From Paludibacter sp963678465 (lineage in GTDB: Bacteria > Bacteroidota > Bacteroidia > Bacteroidales > Paludibacteraceae): a stretch of 64,000 bases of DNA. Each line of letters opens with the position of its first letter. Within the stretch, counting starts at the first letter, position 1. Positions 26,273-35,347 of the stretch are shown in pieces. Position numbers and translations under genes: made by a program. The DNA is taken from the NCBI GenBank assembly GCA_963678465.1, contig OY782858.1, positions 1,674,001-1,738,000 on the forward strand, given 5' to 3'. Below the pieces are notes generated by a model that worked only from the letters and a program-made list of their open reading frames with translations, did not search any database and was not told the origin of the DNA.

Positions 26273-28213
26273 ATGAGCTACCTTAATTTTGACAAGACGC
26301 TTTTGACAAATCTCGACAAATCTCTTTCGAAAGAGATGATACGAACCAATCGCGCAGGTACCTACAACAGCACAACGTTGATCGATTGCAACACCCGTAA
26401 ATATCATGGGCAGTTGGTAGTTCCTTTGCCCGAAATCGATAATTCGAATCATGTATTGCTCTCCTCGCTGAACGAAACGGTAATTCAGCACGGAGCAGAG
26501 TTCAATCTTGGAATTCAAAAGTACGAAGGGAATAATTTCAGTCCGAATGGTCACAAATACATCCGTCAATTCGACTGCGAAGTGGTGTCGCGCACCATCT
26601 ACAGGGTGGGTGGTGTGATACTATCGAAAGAGCGAATATTGGTTTCGTTCGAGCCCAGGGTACTCATCAAATACACACTACTCGAAGCGCACTCGCCTAC
26701 CACGCTGAGATTCAAGCCTTTCTTAGCATTCAGAAGCGTCAATGAACTGACACACGAAAATAACAAAGCCAACACCGCATACAACGAAAGTATTCAGGGA
26801 ATTAATATGTGTCTGTACGAGAACTACCCTTCTCTTCATATGCAGTTCTCGAAAAAAAATATTTATGTCCATCAGCCCGATTGGTACAAAAACATAGAAT
26901 ACTACAAAGAACAGGAACGTGGATACGAGTACAAAGAAGACCTTTTAGTACCCGGATATTTTGAAATGCCCATCAAAAAGGGGGAAGTAATTATTTTTTC
27001 GGCAGGCATAACCGAAACATCACCCCGAAAACTGCTTTCGATGTGGGACGACGAGTTAAAACGAAGACATCATCGTACCGACATGTTCAGTTGTTTAAAA
27101 AATTCGGCGCAGCAATTTTATAAACGCGAAGGCAGCCGGACTTACTTACTTGCCGGATACCCATGGTTTGGCGCCAGAGCCCGCGACCAGTTTATCGCGC
27201 TTCCGGGCTGCACACTTACAATTGATCGCATGGACTACTTCGACGACATCATGAAAACTTCGCTCGAAGAAGTGAGAATGTTTTTAAACGGAGATACAAA
27301 AAACATTAAACTACAGGGAATCGACGATCCGGATGTACTGCTTTGGCTCATCTGGACTTTTCAGCAATATGCTTTGTACACAAGCCTGAAAGAAGCGGCC
27401 GATCGATTCGAGAATATTGCTACTGAAATCGTAGCCTTCATTCGAAAACAAAATCACCCGAACTTATTCATGCACAACAATGGCTTGCTGTATGTAAACG
27501 GGAAAGAAAAACCTGTAACATGGATGAATGCTGTTGAAGATGGTCTGCCTATTACGCCACGCACCGGTTATGTTGTCGAAATTAATTCACTTTGGTACAA
27601 CGCCCTGAAATTCACGTCGGCGCTTACCCGCGAAGCTGGCAAAGAACATGCAGCCGACCTACTCGATTATCAGGCCGAAATAGCCCGCGAGGCTTTTATA
27701 AATACTTTTTGGAACGGCACTTATCTTTATGATTATGTAGATGGTAATTATTCCGACCGCGAACTCCGACCTAATATGATCATGGCGGTAGCGTTGCAAT
27801 ACTCGCCGCTCGATAAACAACAACAAAAATCGGTGTTGGACATTACAACAAAAGAATTATTAACGCCTAAGGGATTACGAAGCCTAAGCCCTAAAAGTGG
27901 CTCGTATCGTCCCAATTATGTAGGTGGAATGCTGGAGCGAAACCGCAACTATCACAACGGGCCGGTTTGGCCATTTACTTTCGGAGCTTTTGTATCGGCC
28001 TATCTTAAAGTATACAAGCAAAGTGGAAAATCATTTATCGAAAGAATGCTGAATGGTTTTGAAGCCGAAATGACAGAACTTTGTATAGGTACTATCCCTG
28101 AATTGTTTGATGGAAATCCTCCCTACAAAGGCCATGGAGGAATGTCATTTGCCATGAGCGTGGCTGAAGTTTTGAGAGTGTTGGAATTTTTGAAGAAATA
28201 CGAAAACAAATAA
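26273..28213 (+). CDS. Glycogen debranching enzyme (GDE_N plus AGL C-terminal glucosidase domain)
   Basis: This 646-residue protein removes alpha-1,6 branch points of glycogen. The N-terminal half (about 1-250) is the beta-rich GDE_N domain with RAGTYNSTTLIDCNTRKYHG. The C-terminal half is the (alpha/alpha)6 AGL domain with AGYPWFGARARDQFI (about 300), WMNAVEDG and HNGPVWPFTFGAF (about 563-575). I chose the ATG at 26273 (MSYLNFDKTLL); an in-frame ATG at 26201 would add 24 residues unlike the family. It is the first of three plus-strand genes, 5 nt before the glycosyltransferase, so translation is probably coupled. Confidence 0.92.
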   Translation: MSYLNFDKTLLTNLDKSLSKEMIRTNRAGTYNSTTLIDCNTRKYHGQLVVPLPEIDNSNHVLLSSLNETVIQHGAEFNLGIQKYEGNNFSPNGHKYIRQFDCEVVSRTIYRVGGVILSKERILVSFEPRVLIKYTLLEAHSPTTLRFKPFLAFRSVNELTHENNKANTAYNESIQGINMCLYENYPSLHMQFSKKNIYVHQPDWYKNIEYYKEQERGYEYKEDLLVPGYFEMPIKKGEVIIFSAGITETSPRKLLSMWDDELKRRHHRTDMFSCLKNSAQQFYKREGSRTYLLAGYPWFGARARDQFIALPGCTLTIDRMDYFDDIMKTSLEEVRMFLNGDTKNIKLQGIDDPDVLLWLIWTFQQYALYTSLKEAADRFENIATEIVAFIRKQNHPNLFMHNNGLLYVNGKEKPVTWMNAVEDGLPITPRTGYVVEINSLWYNALKFTSALTREAGKEHAADLLDYQAEIAREAFINTFWNGTYLYDYVDGNYSDRELRPNMIMAVALQYSPLDKQQQKSVLDITTKELLTPKGLRSLSPKSGSYRPNYVGGMLERNRNYHNGPVWPFTFGAFVSAYLKVYKQSGKSFIERMLNGFEAEMTELCIGTIPELFDGNPPYKGHGGMSFAMSVAEVLRVLEFLKKYENK

Positions 28214-28218
28214 CGAAG

Positions 28219-29472
28219 ATGAAGGCATTGATGTTTGGATGGGAATTTCCTCCACATATTTTGGGCGGACTCGGCACAGCAAGTTACGGACTTACCAAAG
28301 GCATGGCTTTGCAACCCGACATGCAAATTACTTTTGTAATACCTAAACCTTACGGCGATGAGGATCAGAGCTTCCTGAAAATTATTGGAGCATGTAATGT
28401 GCCTGTGGTTTGGAAAGAAAACAATTGGGATTACGTAAATCACCGCATTGGCAACGTCATGCATCCTGACGAATACTTTTGGTTGCGAAACGGCATAAAA
28501 TATAATTTCAACAGAATATATACAAACGATTTAGGATGTATCGATTTTTCGGGTCGATACCCCGACAACCTGATAGAAGAAATTTCGAATTACGAAGCTG
28601 TGGCAAGCGTATTGGCGCATCAGCTCGAATTTGACATCATCCATTCACACGACTGGCTCACCTACCCCGCCGGAGTCTTCGCCAAGCAAATAAGCGGAAA
28701 ACCACTTGTGATTCACGTACATGCTACCGACTTCGACCGCAGCCGTGGTCAGGTAAACCCTACGGTTTATGCCATTGAGAAACGGGGAATGGATGCAGCC
28801 GACCATATAATGACAGTGAGCGAACTGACACGCAGAACCGTAATTGAAAAATACAATCAGGATCCGGCCAAAGTAACCACAGTACACAACGCTGTAGAAC
28901 CCTTATCGGATGCTGAAACTTTCACAAAAACGCCCCGCAAAGACAAAGTGGTAACCTTCCTTGGACGTATCACCATGCAAAAAGGACCTGAGTATTTTGT
29001 GGAAGCAGCACATCTTGTACTTCAAAAAACAAAAGGAGTACGATTTGTAATGGCAGGAAGCGGCGATATGATGAACGCCATGATTGATTTGGCTGCAAAA
29101 AGAGGAATTTCAGACCGTTTTCACTTCACGGGCTTCCTGAAAGGTCGCCAGGTACACGAAATGCTGGCCGAAAGTGATGTATATATTATGCCTTCGGTAT
29201 CCGAACCTTTTGGCATTTCGCCACTCGAAGCCATGCAGGTAGGTACCCCGAGCATTATTTCAAAACAATCCGGCTGCGCCGAAATTCTGACACACGCCAT
29301 TAAAACCGATTACTGGGACATTGACGCCATGGCTGATGCCATTTACTCAATCGTAAAAAATCCTTCGATGTATAAAAGCCTCAGAGAACTGGGACGCGAA
29401 GAAGTAAATAACATTAAATGGTACGATGCAGGTCTGAAAGTAAGAGGCATTTACGATAGTGTAATACGATAA
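28219..29472 (+). CDS. GT4-type glycosyltransferase, probable glycogen synthase
   Basis: This 417-residue GT-B enzyme starts MKALMFGWEFPPHILGGLG, the nucleotide-sugar enzyme pattern with a donor-domain GG loop. HSHDWLTYPAG and HVHATDFDRS are in the acceptor domain, FLGRITMQKGPEYFVEA opens the donor domain, and EPFGISPLEAMQ (about 329) is the E-x7-E motif. Position between a glycogen debranching enzyme and a GH57 gene strongly suggests alpha-glucan synthesis, as in the conserved Bacteroidota trio. Donor (ADP- or UDP-glucose) is not readable from sequence. Confidence 0.9.
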   Translation: MKALMFGWEFPPHILGGLGTASYGLTKGMALQPDMQITFVIPKPYGDEDQSFLKIIGACNVPVVWKENNWDYVNHRIGNVMHPDEYFWLRNGIKYNFNRIYTNDLGCIDFSGRYPDNLIEEISNYEAVASVLAHQLEFDIIHSHDWLTYPAGVFAKQISGKPLVIHVHATDFDRSRGQVNPTVYAIEKRGMDAADHIMTVSELTRRTVIEKYNQDPAKVTTVHNAVEPLSDAETFTKTPRKDKVVTFLGRITMQKGPEYFVEAAHLVLQKTKGVRFVMAGSGDMMNAMIDLAAKRGISDRFHFTGFLKGRQVHEMLAESDVYIMPSVSEPFGISPLEAMQVGTPSIISKQSGCAEILTHAIKTDYWDIDAMADAIYSIVKNPSMYKSLRELGREEVNNIKWYDAGLKVRGIYDSVIR

Positions 29473-29537
29473 TGCTTACAGATGACAATCAAAATTTAAA
29501 AAGTAAACCAATCAGCAATTTATAAAAGACATACAAT

Positions 29538-30818
29538 ATGCGAAACATTTGTTTTTATTTTCAGATACATCAACCTATGCGACTGAAACGCTACCGTTTC
29601 TTCGACATCGGACAAGATCATTATTATTACGATGATTTTCAAACTGAAGATCACATTCGCAAAGTAGCGGAACAATCTTATCTGACAGCTAACAAAACAA
29701 TTGCTGAAATGATTCGTAGTTCGAACGGCAAATTCAAATGTTCTTTTTCCATTTCCGGCATTGCCCTTGAACAGCTCGAACAATATGCACCCGAAGTAAT
29801 TGATAGCTTTAAAGAACTCTCGAAAACCGGCTCTGTAGAATTTTTGGCCGAACCCTATGCCCATTCGTTGGCTTCGGTGTTCGATGCCGATGAATTTAAA
29901 CGCCAGGTAACTTTACATGCCAATAAAATTGAAGAACTATTTGGCAAACGCCCCGCTACATTTTTCAACTCCGAACTGATTTATTCAGATCAAATAGGTG
30001 AAACTGTGGCTGAAATGGGCTATAAAACAATGATGATTGATGAAGCCAAGCACGTAATGGGCTGGAAAAGCCCCAATTACATTTACAAACATGCGTACCT
30101 TCCCAAACTAAAGCTCCTCGTCCGAAACAACAAATTAAGTGATGACCTGGCTTTCAGGTTTACACACCAATCTTTAACCGCTGAAAAATTCATCGGATGG
30201 ATTGCAGCGTTACCCGCCGAAGAAAAAACTATAAATCTGGGAATGGGTTACGAGGTTTTCGGAAATATAAACTCAATAAATACAGGCATTTTCGAATTTC
30301 TGAAAGCGCTTCCTTATTTCTCGATGGAGCAGGAAATGAATTTTGTACTTCCATCTGATTATGTAAAGAAAACAGATGCTGTAGACACACTAACAGTATC
30401 ATTCCCCATGAGCTGGGTGGGCAACGACAAAGACCTGACACCCTGGACGGGAAATGACTTGCAACAGGAAGCACTGAACAAGCTTTATGCCGTCAGCGAA
30501 CGGGTGAATCTCTGCAACGACAAACCTTTGCAACACGATTGGCTAATGCTTCAATCTTCAGATCATTTCAGATATATGAGTCACAAAGACCCTTATGGAA
30601 CGAATTACGAGTCGGCTTACGATGCTTTTATGAACTATATGAATATTCTGGCCGATTTCCTCGAAAGAGTAGAAGCGCAATACCCTACTACTATTGATAA
30701 CGAAGAATTGAACGAATTGCTCAAAACAATCAACAGTCAGGAACGTGAAATTGAAGAGTTGGAAAATGAAGTTGTAAAACTAAAAGCAAGAAAAAAGAAA
30801 AAAGAAGAAGAGGCATAA
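29538..30818 (+). CDS. Glycoside hydrolase family 57 alpha-glucan enzyme
   Basis: This 426-residue protein is a GH57 enzyme, a family of alpha-amylases, 4-alpha-glucanotransferases and branching enzymes. MRNICFYFQIHQPMRLKRYRF opens the barrel with the family's H-x-P. SGIALEQLEQYAPE, EFLAEPYAHSLASVFD and FFNSELIYSD (the N-S-E region that usually carries the nucleophile Glu) follow, and the acid Asp region is near 280-300. The last 45 residues (from about 380) form a charged coiled coil ending in a Lys/Glu tract. It closes the glycogen trio, 65 nt after the GT4 gene, and is followed by a terminator. Its role is probably cytoplasmic glycogen turnover. Confidence 0.9.
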   Translation: MRNICFYFQIHQPMRLKRYRFFDIGQDHYYYDDFQTEDHIRKVAEQSYLTANKTIAEMIRSSNGKFKCSFSISGIALEQLEQYAPEVIDSFKELSKTGSVEFLAEPYAHSLASVFDADEFKRQVTLHANKIEELFGKRPATFFNSELIYSDQIGETVAEMGYKTMMIDEAKHVMGWKSPNYIYKHAYLPKLKLLVRNNKLSDDLAFRFTHQSLTAEKFIGWIAALPAEEKTINLGMGYEVFGNINSINTGIFEFLKALPYFSMEQEMNFVLPSDYVKKTDAVDTLTVSFPMSWVGNDKDLTPWTGNDLQQEALNKLYAVSERVNLCNDKPLQHDWLMLQSSDHFRYMSHKDPYGTNYESAYDAFMNYMNILADFLERVEAQYPTTIDNEELNELLKTINSQEREIEELENEVVKLKARKKKKEEEA

Positions 30819-30830
30819 CCTGGATATAAA

Positions 30831-30869
30831 ATAAACCCGGCAACTATTTATATAAGTTGTCGGGTTTAT
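30831..30869 (+). terminator. Terminator of the glycogen cluster
   Basis: ATAAACCCGGCAACT (30831-30845) pairs with AGTTGTCGGGTTTAT (30855-30869) with one G-U pair, 12 nt past the GH57 stop. The 3' arm has few T residues beyond the stem, so efficiency is uncertain. Confidence 0.75.
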
Positions 30870-30890
30870 TATGACCCTGTGATTCGGTTT

Positions 30891-30921
30891 TTTGTAATTT
30901 CAATTAATTGCCGTATTTTTG
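30891..30921 (+). promoter_or_regulatory. Promoter of the CCA-adding-type nucleotidyltransferase gene
   Basis: TTTG (30891-30894), 19 nt, then TATTTTTG (30914-30921): a perfect Bacteroidota promoter. It lies downstream of the longest in-frame start (30879), so translation must begin at 30954. Confidence 0.88.
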
Positions 30922-30953
30922 CAACTCATAAAGACACGGAAGAAAGAACTTTG

Positions 30954-32363
30954 ATGCAACAATATTTACAGGACAAAATTTTTAAAATCATCTCGGAAGC
31001 CGCTGACGAACAAGCCAAAGAATGCTATGTTATTGGGGGGTATGTACGCGATATTTTCCTGAAAAGAGAGTCGAAAGACATTGATGTGGTGGTAGTAGGC
31101 AGTGGTATTGAGATAGCCGAAGCCGTGGCCAAAAAACTGGGAAAGAAAGCGCACTTAACGGTTTTCAAAAATTTTGGAACTGCTCAGGTAAAACTGAACG
31201 ACCTGGAAGTTGAGTTTGTAGGCGCCCGTAAAGAATCGTACCAACGCGATTCGCGCAAACCGATTGTTGAGGACGGAACACTGGAGGACGACCAAAACCG
31301 ACGCGATTTCACTATCAACGCCATGGCTTTGTGTCTGAACAAAAACCGTTTCGGAGAATTAGTGGATCCGTTCAACGGAATGAACGATTTACAAAACTTT
31401 GTGCTTCGCACACCACTCAACTCCGACATCACTTTTTCCGACGATCCCCTGCGCATGATGCGCGGCATTCGTTTTTCGGCGCAATTAGGCTTCTTTCTCG
31501 AGACAAACACCTTCGAAGCCATTGCCCGTAACAAAGAGCGCATCAGCATTATATCGAAAGAACGCATTGCCGACGAGCTAAACAAAATCATGATGTCGCG
31601 CAAACCATCCATAGGCTTTATTTTACTCGAAAAAACCGGTTTACTTGAACTTATTTTTCCCGAATTACTTGCATTAAAAGGTGCTGAAACTAAAGATGGC
31701 ATCGGACACAAAGACAATTTTTATCATACATTGGCGGTGCTCGACGGACTTTGCGAAAACACCGATAACCTGTGGCTGCGTTGGGCGGCTTTGCTTCACG
31801 ATATAGGCAAACCCCGCACCAAACGTTTTGATCAACGACAGGGCTGGACTTTTCATAATCATAATTTCATTGGCGAAAAAATGGTTCCTGAAATTTTCAG
31901 AAACATGAAACTCCCGACCAATGAAAAGATGAAATATGTCCAAAAAATGGTTTCGTTGCACATGCGTCCCATTGTGCTCAGCGAGGATGAAGTGACCGAT
32001 TCTGCTGTTCGCAGGCTGCTTTTCGATGCAGGTGACGATATAGATGATCTGATGACGCTTTGCGAAGCCGACATAACATCAAAAAACCCGGAAAAAGTAA
32101 AACGGTTTCGTTCTAATTTTCAGTTGGTACGTCAGAAACTCAAAGAAATTGAGGAAAAAGACAAGGTGCGCAATTTTCAGCCGCCGGTAAGCGGACTCGA
32201 AATAATGGAAACTTTTAATTTACCTGCCTGTGCCGCTGTGGGCGATATTAAAATGAAGATTAAAGATGCTATACTCGATGGCATCATCCCCAACGAATAT
32301 GAAGCTGCCCGCGAATATATGTTTCGGATAGCCGGCGACATGGGACTTCAAAAACATCTGTAG
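30954..32363 (+). CDS. tRNA nucleotidyltransferase/poly(A) polymerase family protein with HD domain
   Basis: This 469-residue class II nucleotidyltransferase probably adds CCA to tRNA 3' ends. The head has GGYVRDIFLKRESKDIDVVV, with the catalytic carboxylates in DIDVVV. RRDFTINAMALCL and DPLRMMRGIRFSAQLGF specify the nucleotide and neck region. A C-terminal HD domain has LLHDIGKP (about 285) followed by HNHNFIGE, an added phosphohydrolase-like module common in Bacteroidota forms. The ATG at 30954 is set by the promoter at 30891-30921. The gene is alone. Confidence 0.92.
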   Translation: MQQYLQDKIFKIISEAADEQAKECYVIGGYVRDIFLKRESKDIDVVVVGSGIEIAEAVAKKLGKKAHLTVFKNFGTAQVKLNDLEVEFVGARKESYQRDSRKPIVEDGTLEDDQNRRDFTINAMALCLNKNRFGELVDPFNGMNDLQNFVLRTPLNSDITFSDDPLRMMRGIRFSAQLGFFLETNTFEAIARNKERISIISKERIADELNKIMMSRKPSIGFILLEKTGLLELIFPELLALKGAETKDGIGHKDNFYHTLAVLDGLCENTDNLWLRWAALLHDIGKPRTKRFDQRQGWTFHNHNFIGEKMVPEIFRNMKLPTNEKMKYVQKMVSLHMRPIVLSEDEVTDSAVRRLLFDAGDDIDDLMTLCEADITSKNPEKVKRFRSNFQLVRQKLKEIEEKDKVRNFQPPVSGLEIMETFNLPACAAVGDIKMKIKDAILDGIIPNEYEAAREYMFRIAGDMGLQKHL

Positions 32364-32393
32364 GTTGGTTGCTAAAAACCGCCGAAAATATAG

Positions 32394-32957
32394 TTATACT
32401 GTTTTGTCTTCCATCGGACGCTCGAAGTTGTACACTTCCTTGTACAACACTTCTTTGATCAGATGAAAATGCTTGTTCGTGAAATGATAATCGTTGGACA
32501 TGATCAGCATTGGCAATAAAAACGACTCTCCATCGTAGGGTGGTTGCATGTAAAAATTCGACATTACATAAAAGCCAAGCCTTTCGTAAAAATGAATCCG
32601 CCTGCTGGCAGTGATTGTTTTAGGCATTTCCACCTCGAGTACAACCGGTAAATTCACAGTCGAGAGAAATAACTTGATAATTTCGCTACCGTAACTATGA
32701 TTTCGGTGCTGAGAATGAATTGCAAAATGCTCGATGTAGTAAAAACGGCTGAATTTCCAATAGTTGAAAAAACCAACAAATCCATGTTCATTTTCTATCG
32801 CGTACACATTGAACTTGGGGTCAGTATTCAGTATCACTTCCAACGACTCCCAGGTTCGGCGTTCATTCGGTGGGAACGAACTTTTATACAAATTAAAAAC
32901 AGCTTCGTAATTTGAATCATGTACACTATGTATTTTAATGAATTTCAGCATAAACAT
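32394..32957 (-). CDS. GNAT-family N-acetyltransferase, substrate unknown
   Basis: This 187-residue protein fits the GNAT fold. FNLYKSSFPPNERRTWESLE starts the domain, VGFFNYWKF is beta strands 2-3, IEHFAIHSQHRNHSYGSEIIKLFL is motif A with an acetyl-CoA loop of the form Q/R-x-x-x-x-G-x (here QHRNHSYGSE), and RIHFYERLGFYVM is motif B. A downstream Met3 (32949-32951) is an equally possible start. Nothing next to it hints at the substrate, and it converges with the nucleotidyltransferase gene. Confidence 0.83.
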   Translation of the reverse strand: MFMLKFIKIHSVHDSNYEAVFNLYKSSFPPNERRTWESLEVILNTDPKFNVYAIENEHGFVGFFNYWKFSRFYYIEHFAIHSQHRNHSYGSEIIKLFLSTVNLPVVLEVEMPKTITASRRIHFYERLGFYVMSNFYMQPPYDGESFLLPMLIMSNDYHFTNKHFHLIKEVLYKEVYNFERPMEDKTV

Positions 32958-33094
32958 ATTAGGGTAAGTTTACAAACAGCAATTAAAAATAACGATTAAA
33001 CTACTTATGAGAGTGCAAAATGATGTCGTATAATAGCGCAACAAATGAGAACGAAAAAAGTTTACAATAACCTTCTATTTAACTGAACATTTTC

Positions 33095-33125
33095 ATTGAT
33101 AACAGGCAAAAAATGTGTACTTTTG
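33095..33125 (+). promoter_or_regulatory. Promoter of the scaffold-GGGtGRT operon
   Basis: ATTG (33095-33098), 19 nt, then TACTTTTG (33118-33125), a good Bacteroidota promoter. The expected 5' leader is about 55 nt. Confidence 0.8.
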
Positions 33126-33185
33126 CACCCGAAATTGAGAACCAAGATATCAAACTATTTTTTATACTAACTAAATAACAAAAGT

Positions 33186-33878
33186 ATGATTTATTCGCAC
33201 GAAGTAGAACACATGTGTGTTGTAAAAAAAGGTCCCGACCACGGTCCTGCTCCCATTCCCGAAGAAGGCAAATGGGTAAAATCTAAACAAATTACTGATA
33301 TTTCAGGTTTGACCCACGGTGTGGGTTGGTGTGCTCCGCAACAAGGTGCCTGCAAACTGACTTTGAATGTAAAAGATGGTATCATCGAAGAAGCATTGGT
33401 TGAAACGATCGGTTGCTCGGGTATGACTCACTCAGCTGCAATGGCTGCTGAAATTCTGCCGGGAAAAACCATCCTTGAAGCATTAAATACTGACTTAGTG
33501 TGTGATGCAATCAACGTAGCAATGCGTGAATTATTCCTTCAAATCGTGTACGGACGTACACAATCTGCTTTCTCAGAAGGTGGTCTGCCCATCGGTGCAG
33601 GTTTGGAAGATTTGGGCAAAGGTTTGCGCTCGCAAGTAGGTACTACATTTGGTACAAAAGTAAAAGGTGTTCGTTACCTGGAGTTGGCTGAAGGTTATAT
33701 CAGCCGTATGGCATTAGATGAAGACGGAGAAGCTTGCGGATACGAATTCGTACGTGTAGGTCCAATGTTGGACTTAATCAAAAAAGGAGTTGACGCAAAC
33801 GAAGCATTGAAAAAATCGACCAGCAAATACGGTCGTTTTGATAACGCTGCGAAATATATCGATCCAAGACAAGACTAA
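33186..33878 (+). CDS. NifU/IscU-like iron-sulfur cluster assembly scaffold-related protein
   Basis: This 230-residue protein has a NifU-N-like core: GWCAPQQGACKLTLNVKDGIIEEA, VETIGCSGMTHSAAMAAEILPGKTILEAL (like the GCAISxASASxMTExxKGKT core of IscU/NifU) and a later VCDAINVAMREL. Cysteines at CVVK, WC, AC, GC, VC and AC are candidate cluster ligands. Homologues in anaerobic Bacteroidota and Clostridia are regularly next to GGGtGRT genes, as here, but the pair's biochemical role is unknown to me. A promoter precedes it and a four-helix-bundle gene intervenes before the partner. Confidence 0.75.
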   Translation: MIYSHEVEHMCVVKKGPDHGPAPIPEEGKWVKSKQITDISGLTHGVGWCAPQQGACKLTLNVKDGIIEEALVETIGCSGMTHSAAMAAEILPGKTILEALNTDLVCDAINVAMRELFLQIVYGRTQSAFSEGGLPIGAGLEDLGKGLRSQVGTTFGTKVKGVRYLELAEGYISRMALDEDGEACGYEFVRVGPMLDLIKKGVDANEALKKSTSKYGRFDNAAKYIDPRQD

Positions 33879-34330
33879 TTAAGAATTAAAAATTCATAAT
33901 TCATAATTATGAAGGAAAATAACGTTATTGCTGATAAAAGTAAAGTCTTTGCCATTCGAATAATTCGTTTATATCAATTTCTTCAAAACGATAAAAAGGA
34001 ATTTACTCTTTCAAAACAATTACTCCGAAGTGGAACAAGCATTGGAGCTAATACAAGAGAGGCTATTCGAGCTCAAAGCACAAAAGATTTTCAAGCAAAA
34101 CTACATATTGCATTAAAAGAAGCTGAAGAATCTGCTTATTGGATTGAATTACTATTTGAAACTGAATTCATTAATAATAAACAATTTGAGAGCATTTATT
34201 TTGATTGCAATGAACTAATTAAACTTTTAGTTTCAATTATAAACAGTAGCAAAAGTAATAACTTACAGTCCCAATCATAAATATAAATTAAGCACTTATT
34301 AATTCTGAATTCTAAATTATTAATTCTAAA
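33879..34330. repeat. AT-rich imperfect inverted repeats flanking the four-helix-bundle gene
   Basis: TTAAGAATTAAAAATT (33879-33894) upstream and AATTATTAATTCTAAA (34315-34330) downstream are inverted copies matching at 14 of 16 positions. More AATTCATAATT and TTAATTCT pieces adjoin each. The repeats bound exactly the segment that separates the scaffold and GGGtGRT genes, which looks like an insertion footprint. Confidence 0.55.
33909..34280 (+). CDS. Four-helix bundle protein of the S23/IVP family
   Basis: This 123-residue protein matches the four-helix-bundle family first seen as open frames in intervening sequences of 23S rRNA genes. KVFAIRIIRLYQFLQNDKKEF, LSKQLLRSGTSIGANTREAIRAQ and KLHIALKEAEESAYWIELL are the helices 1-3 hallmarks, and the S-I-G-A-N motif is diagnostic. 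Related proteins in diversity-generating retroelements (Avd) bind RNA. Here it lies between two operon partners, is much more AT-rich than both, and is bounded by inverted repeats. It begins 30 nt after the scaffold stop. No reverse transcriptase is nearby. Confidence 0.88.
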   Translation: MKENNVIADKSKVFAIRIIRLYQFLQNDKKEFTLSKQLLRSGTSIGANTREAIRAQSTKDFQAKLHIALKEAEESAYWIELLFETEFINNKQFESIYFDCNELIKLLVSIINSSKSNNLQSQS

Positions 34331-34341
34331 TTTAAAATATT

Positions 34342-35334
34342 ATGTTATTTGAAAGTTATGACCGTCGTATAGACAAAGTCAATGCGGCTCTTAATACATA
34401 CGGTATCAAAGATATCGACGAAGCCAAAGCAATTTGTGCTGCTAAAAACATCGATCCTTATGCAATTTGCGAAGGCATCCAAAATATCGCGTTCGAAAAC
34501 GCAAAATGGGCTTACGTGGTAGGTTCAGCTATCGCCATCAAAAAAGGATGTAAAACTGCTGCTGAAGCTGCCGAAGCTATCGGTATTGGTTTGCAGGCAT
34601 TCTGTATCCCCGGTTCAGTAGCCGAAGACCGCAAAGTAGGTCTTGGTCACGGTAACCTGGCTGCTATGTTGCTTCGCAACGAAACTAAATGTTTCGCATT
34701 CCTTGCCGGACACGAATCATTTGCTGCTGCTGAAGGTGCTATCGGCATTGCTCAATCCGCTAACAAAGTACGTAAAGAACCATTGCGCGTGATCCTGAAC
34801 GGATTGGGAAAAGACGCTGCTATGATTATTTCCCGTATCAACGGATTTACTTACGTTCAAACTGAATTTGATTATGCCACAGGCGATTTAGCAGTAGTTC
34901 GCACAAAAGCATATTCGGATGGCATCCGTGCTGCCGTAAAATGCTACGGTGCTGATGATGTTCGCGAAGGTGTGGCTATCATGCGCGCCGAAGGTGTTGA
35001 TGTATCCATCACAGGTAACTCAACCAACCCAACCCGTTTCCAACACCCTGTTGCCGGTACATACAAAAAAGAATGTATCGAAAACGGTCGCAAATATTTC
35101 TCTGTTGCTTCAGGAGGTGGTACCGGACGTACTCTTCACCCTGACAATATGGGTGCAGGTCCTGCTTCTTACGGTATGACCGACACTATGGGACGTATGC
35201 ACGGTGATGCTCAGTTCGCAGGTTCTTCTTCAGTTCCCGCTCACGTAGAAATGATGGGATTCCTGGGTATGGGTAACAACCCAATGGTTGGAGCTACTGT
35301 ACAAGTGGCTGTGGCTATTGAAATGGCGAAATAA
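34342..35334 (+). CDS. GGGtGRT family protein
   Basis: This 330-residue protein carries the motif that names the family, SGGGTGRTLHPDN (about 254). Other conserved parts are KWAYVVGSAIAIKKGCK, FCIPGSVAEDRKVGLGHGNL and FLAGHESFAAAEGAIGIAQ. It is a soluble, glycine-rich protein without membrane helices. The function is not established; partnership with a NifU-like scaffold suggests iron-sulfur or redox chemistry, but that is inference. The codon pattern is that of a highly expressed gene (GGT, GCT and AAC-rich). It is followed by two back-to-back hairpins (35348-35416). Confidence 0.85.
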   Translation: MLFESYDRRIDKVNAALNTYGIKDIDEAKAICAAKNIDPYAICEGIQNIAFENAKWAYVVGSAIAIKKGCKTAAEAAEAIGIGLQAFCIPGSVAEDRKVGLGHGNLAAMLLRNETKCFAFLAGHESFAAAEGAIGIAQSANKVRKEPLRVILNGLGKDAAMIISRINGFTYVQTEFDYATGDLAVVRTKAYSDGIRAAVKCYGADDVREGVAIMRAEGVDVSITGNSTNPTRFQHPVAGTYKKECIENGRKYFSVASGGGTGRTLHPDNMGAGPASYGMTDTMGRMHGDAQFAGSSSVPAHVEMMGFLGMGNNPMVGATVQVAVAIEMAK

Positions 35335-35347
35335 TAACCCACGACCC

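Noticed and set aside
30879..30953. Longer start for the nucleotidyltransferase
   Set aside because: A perfect promoter lies at 30891-30921, inside this extension, so the mRNA cannot contain the earlier start.
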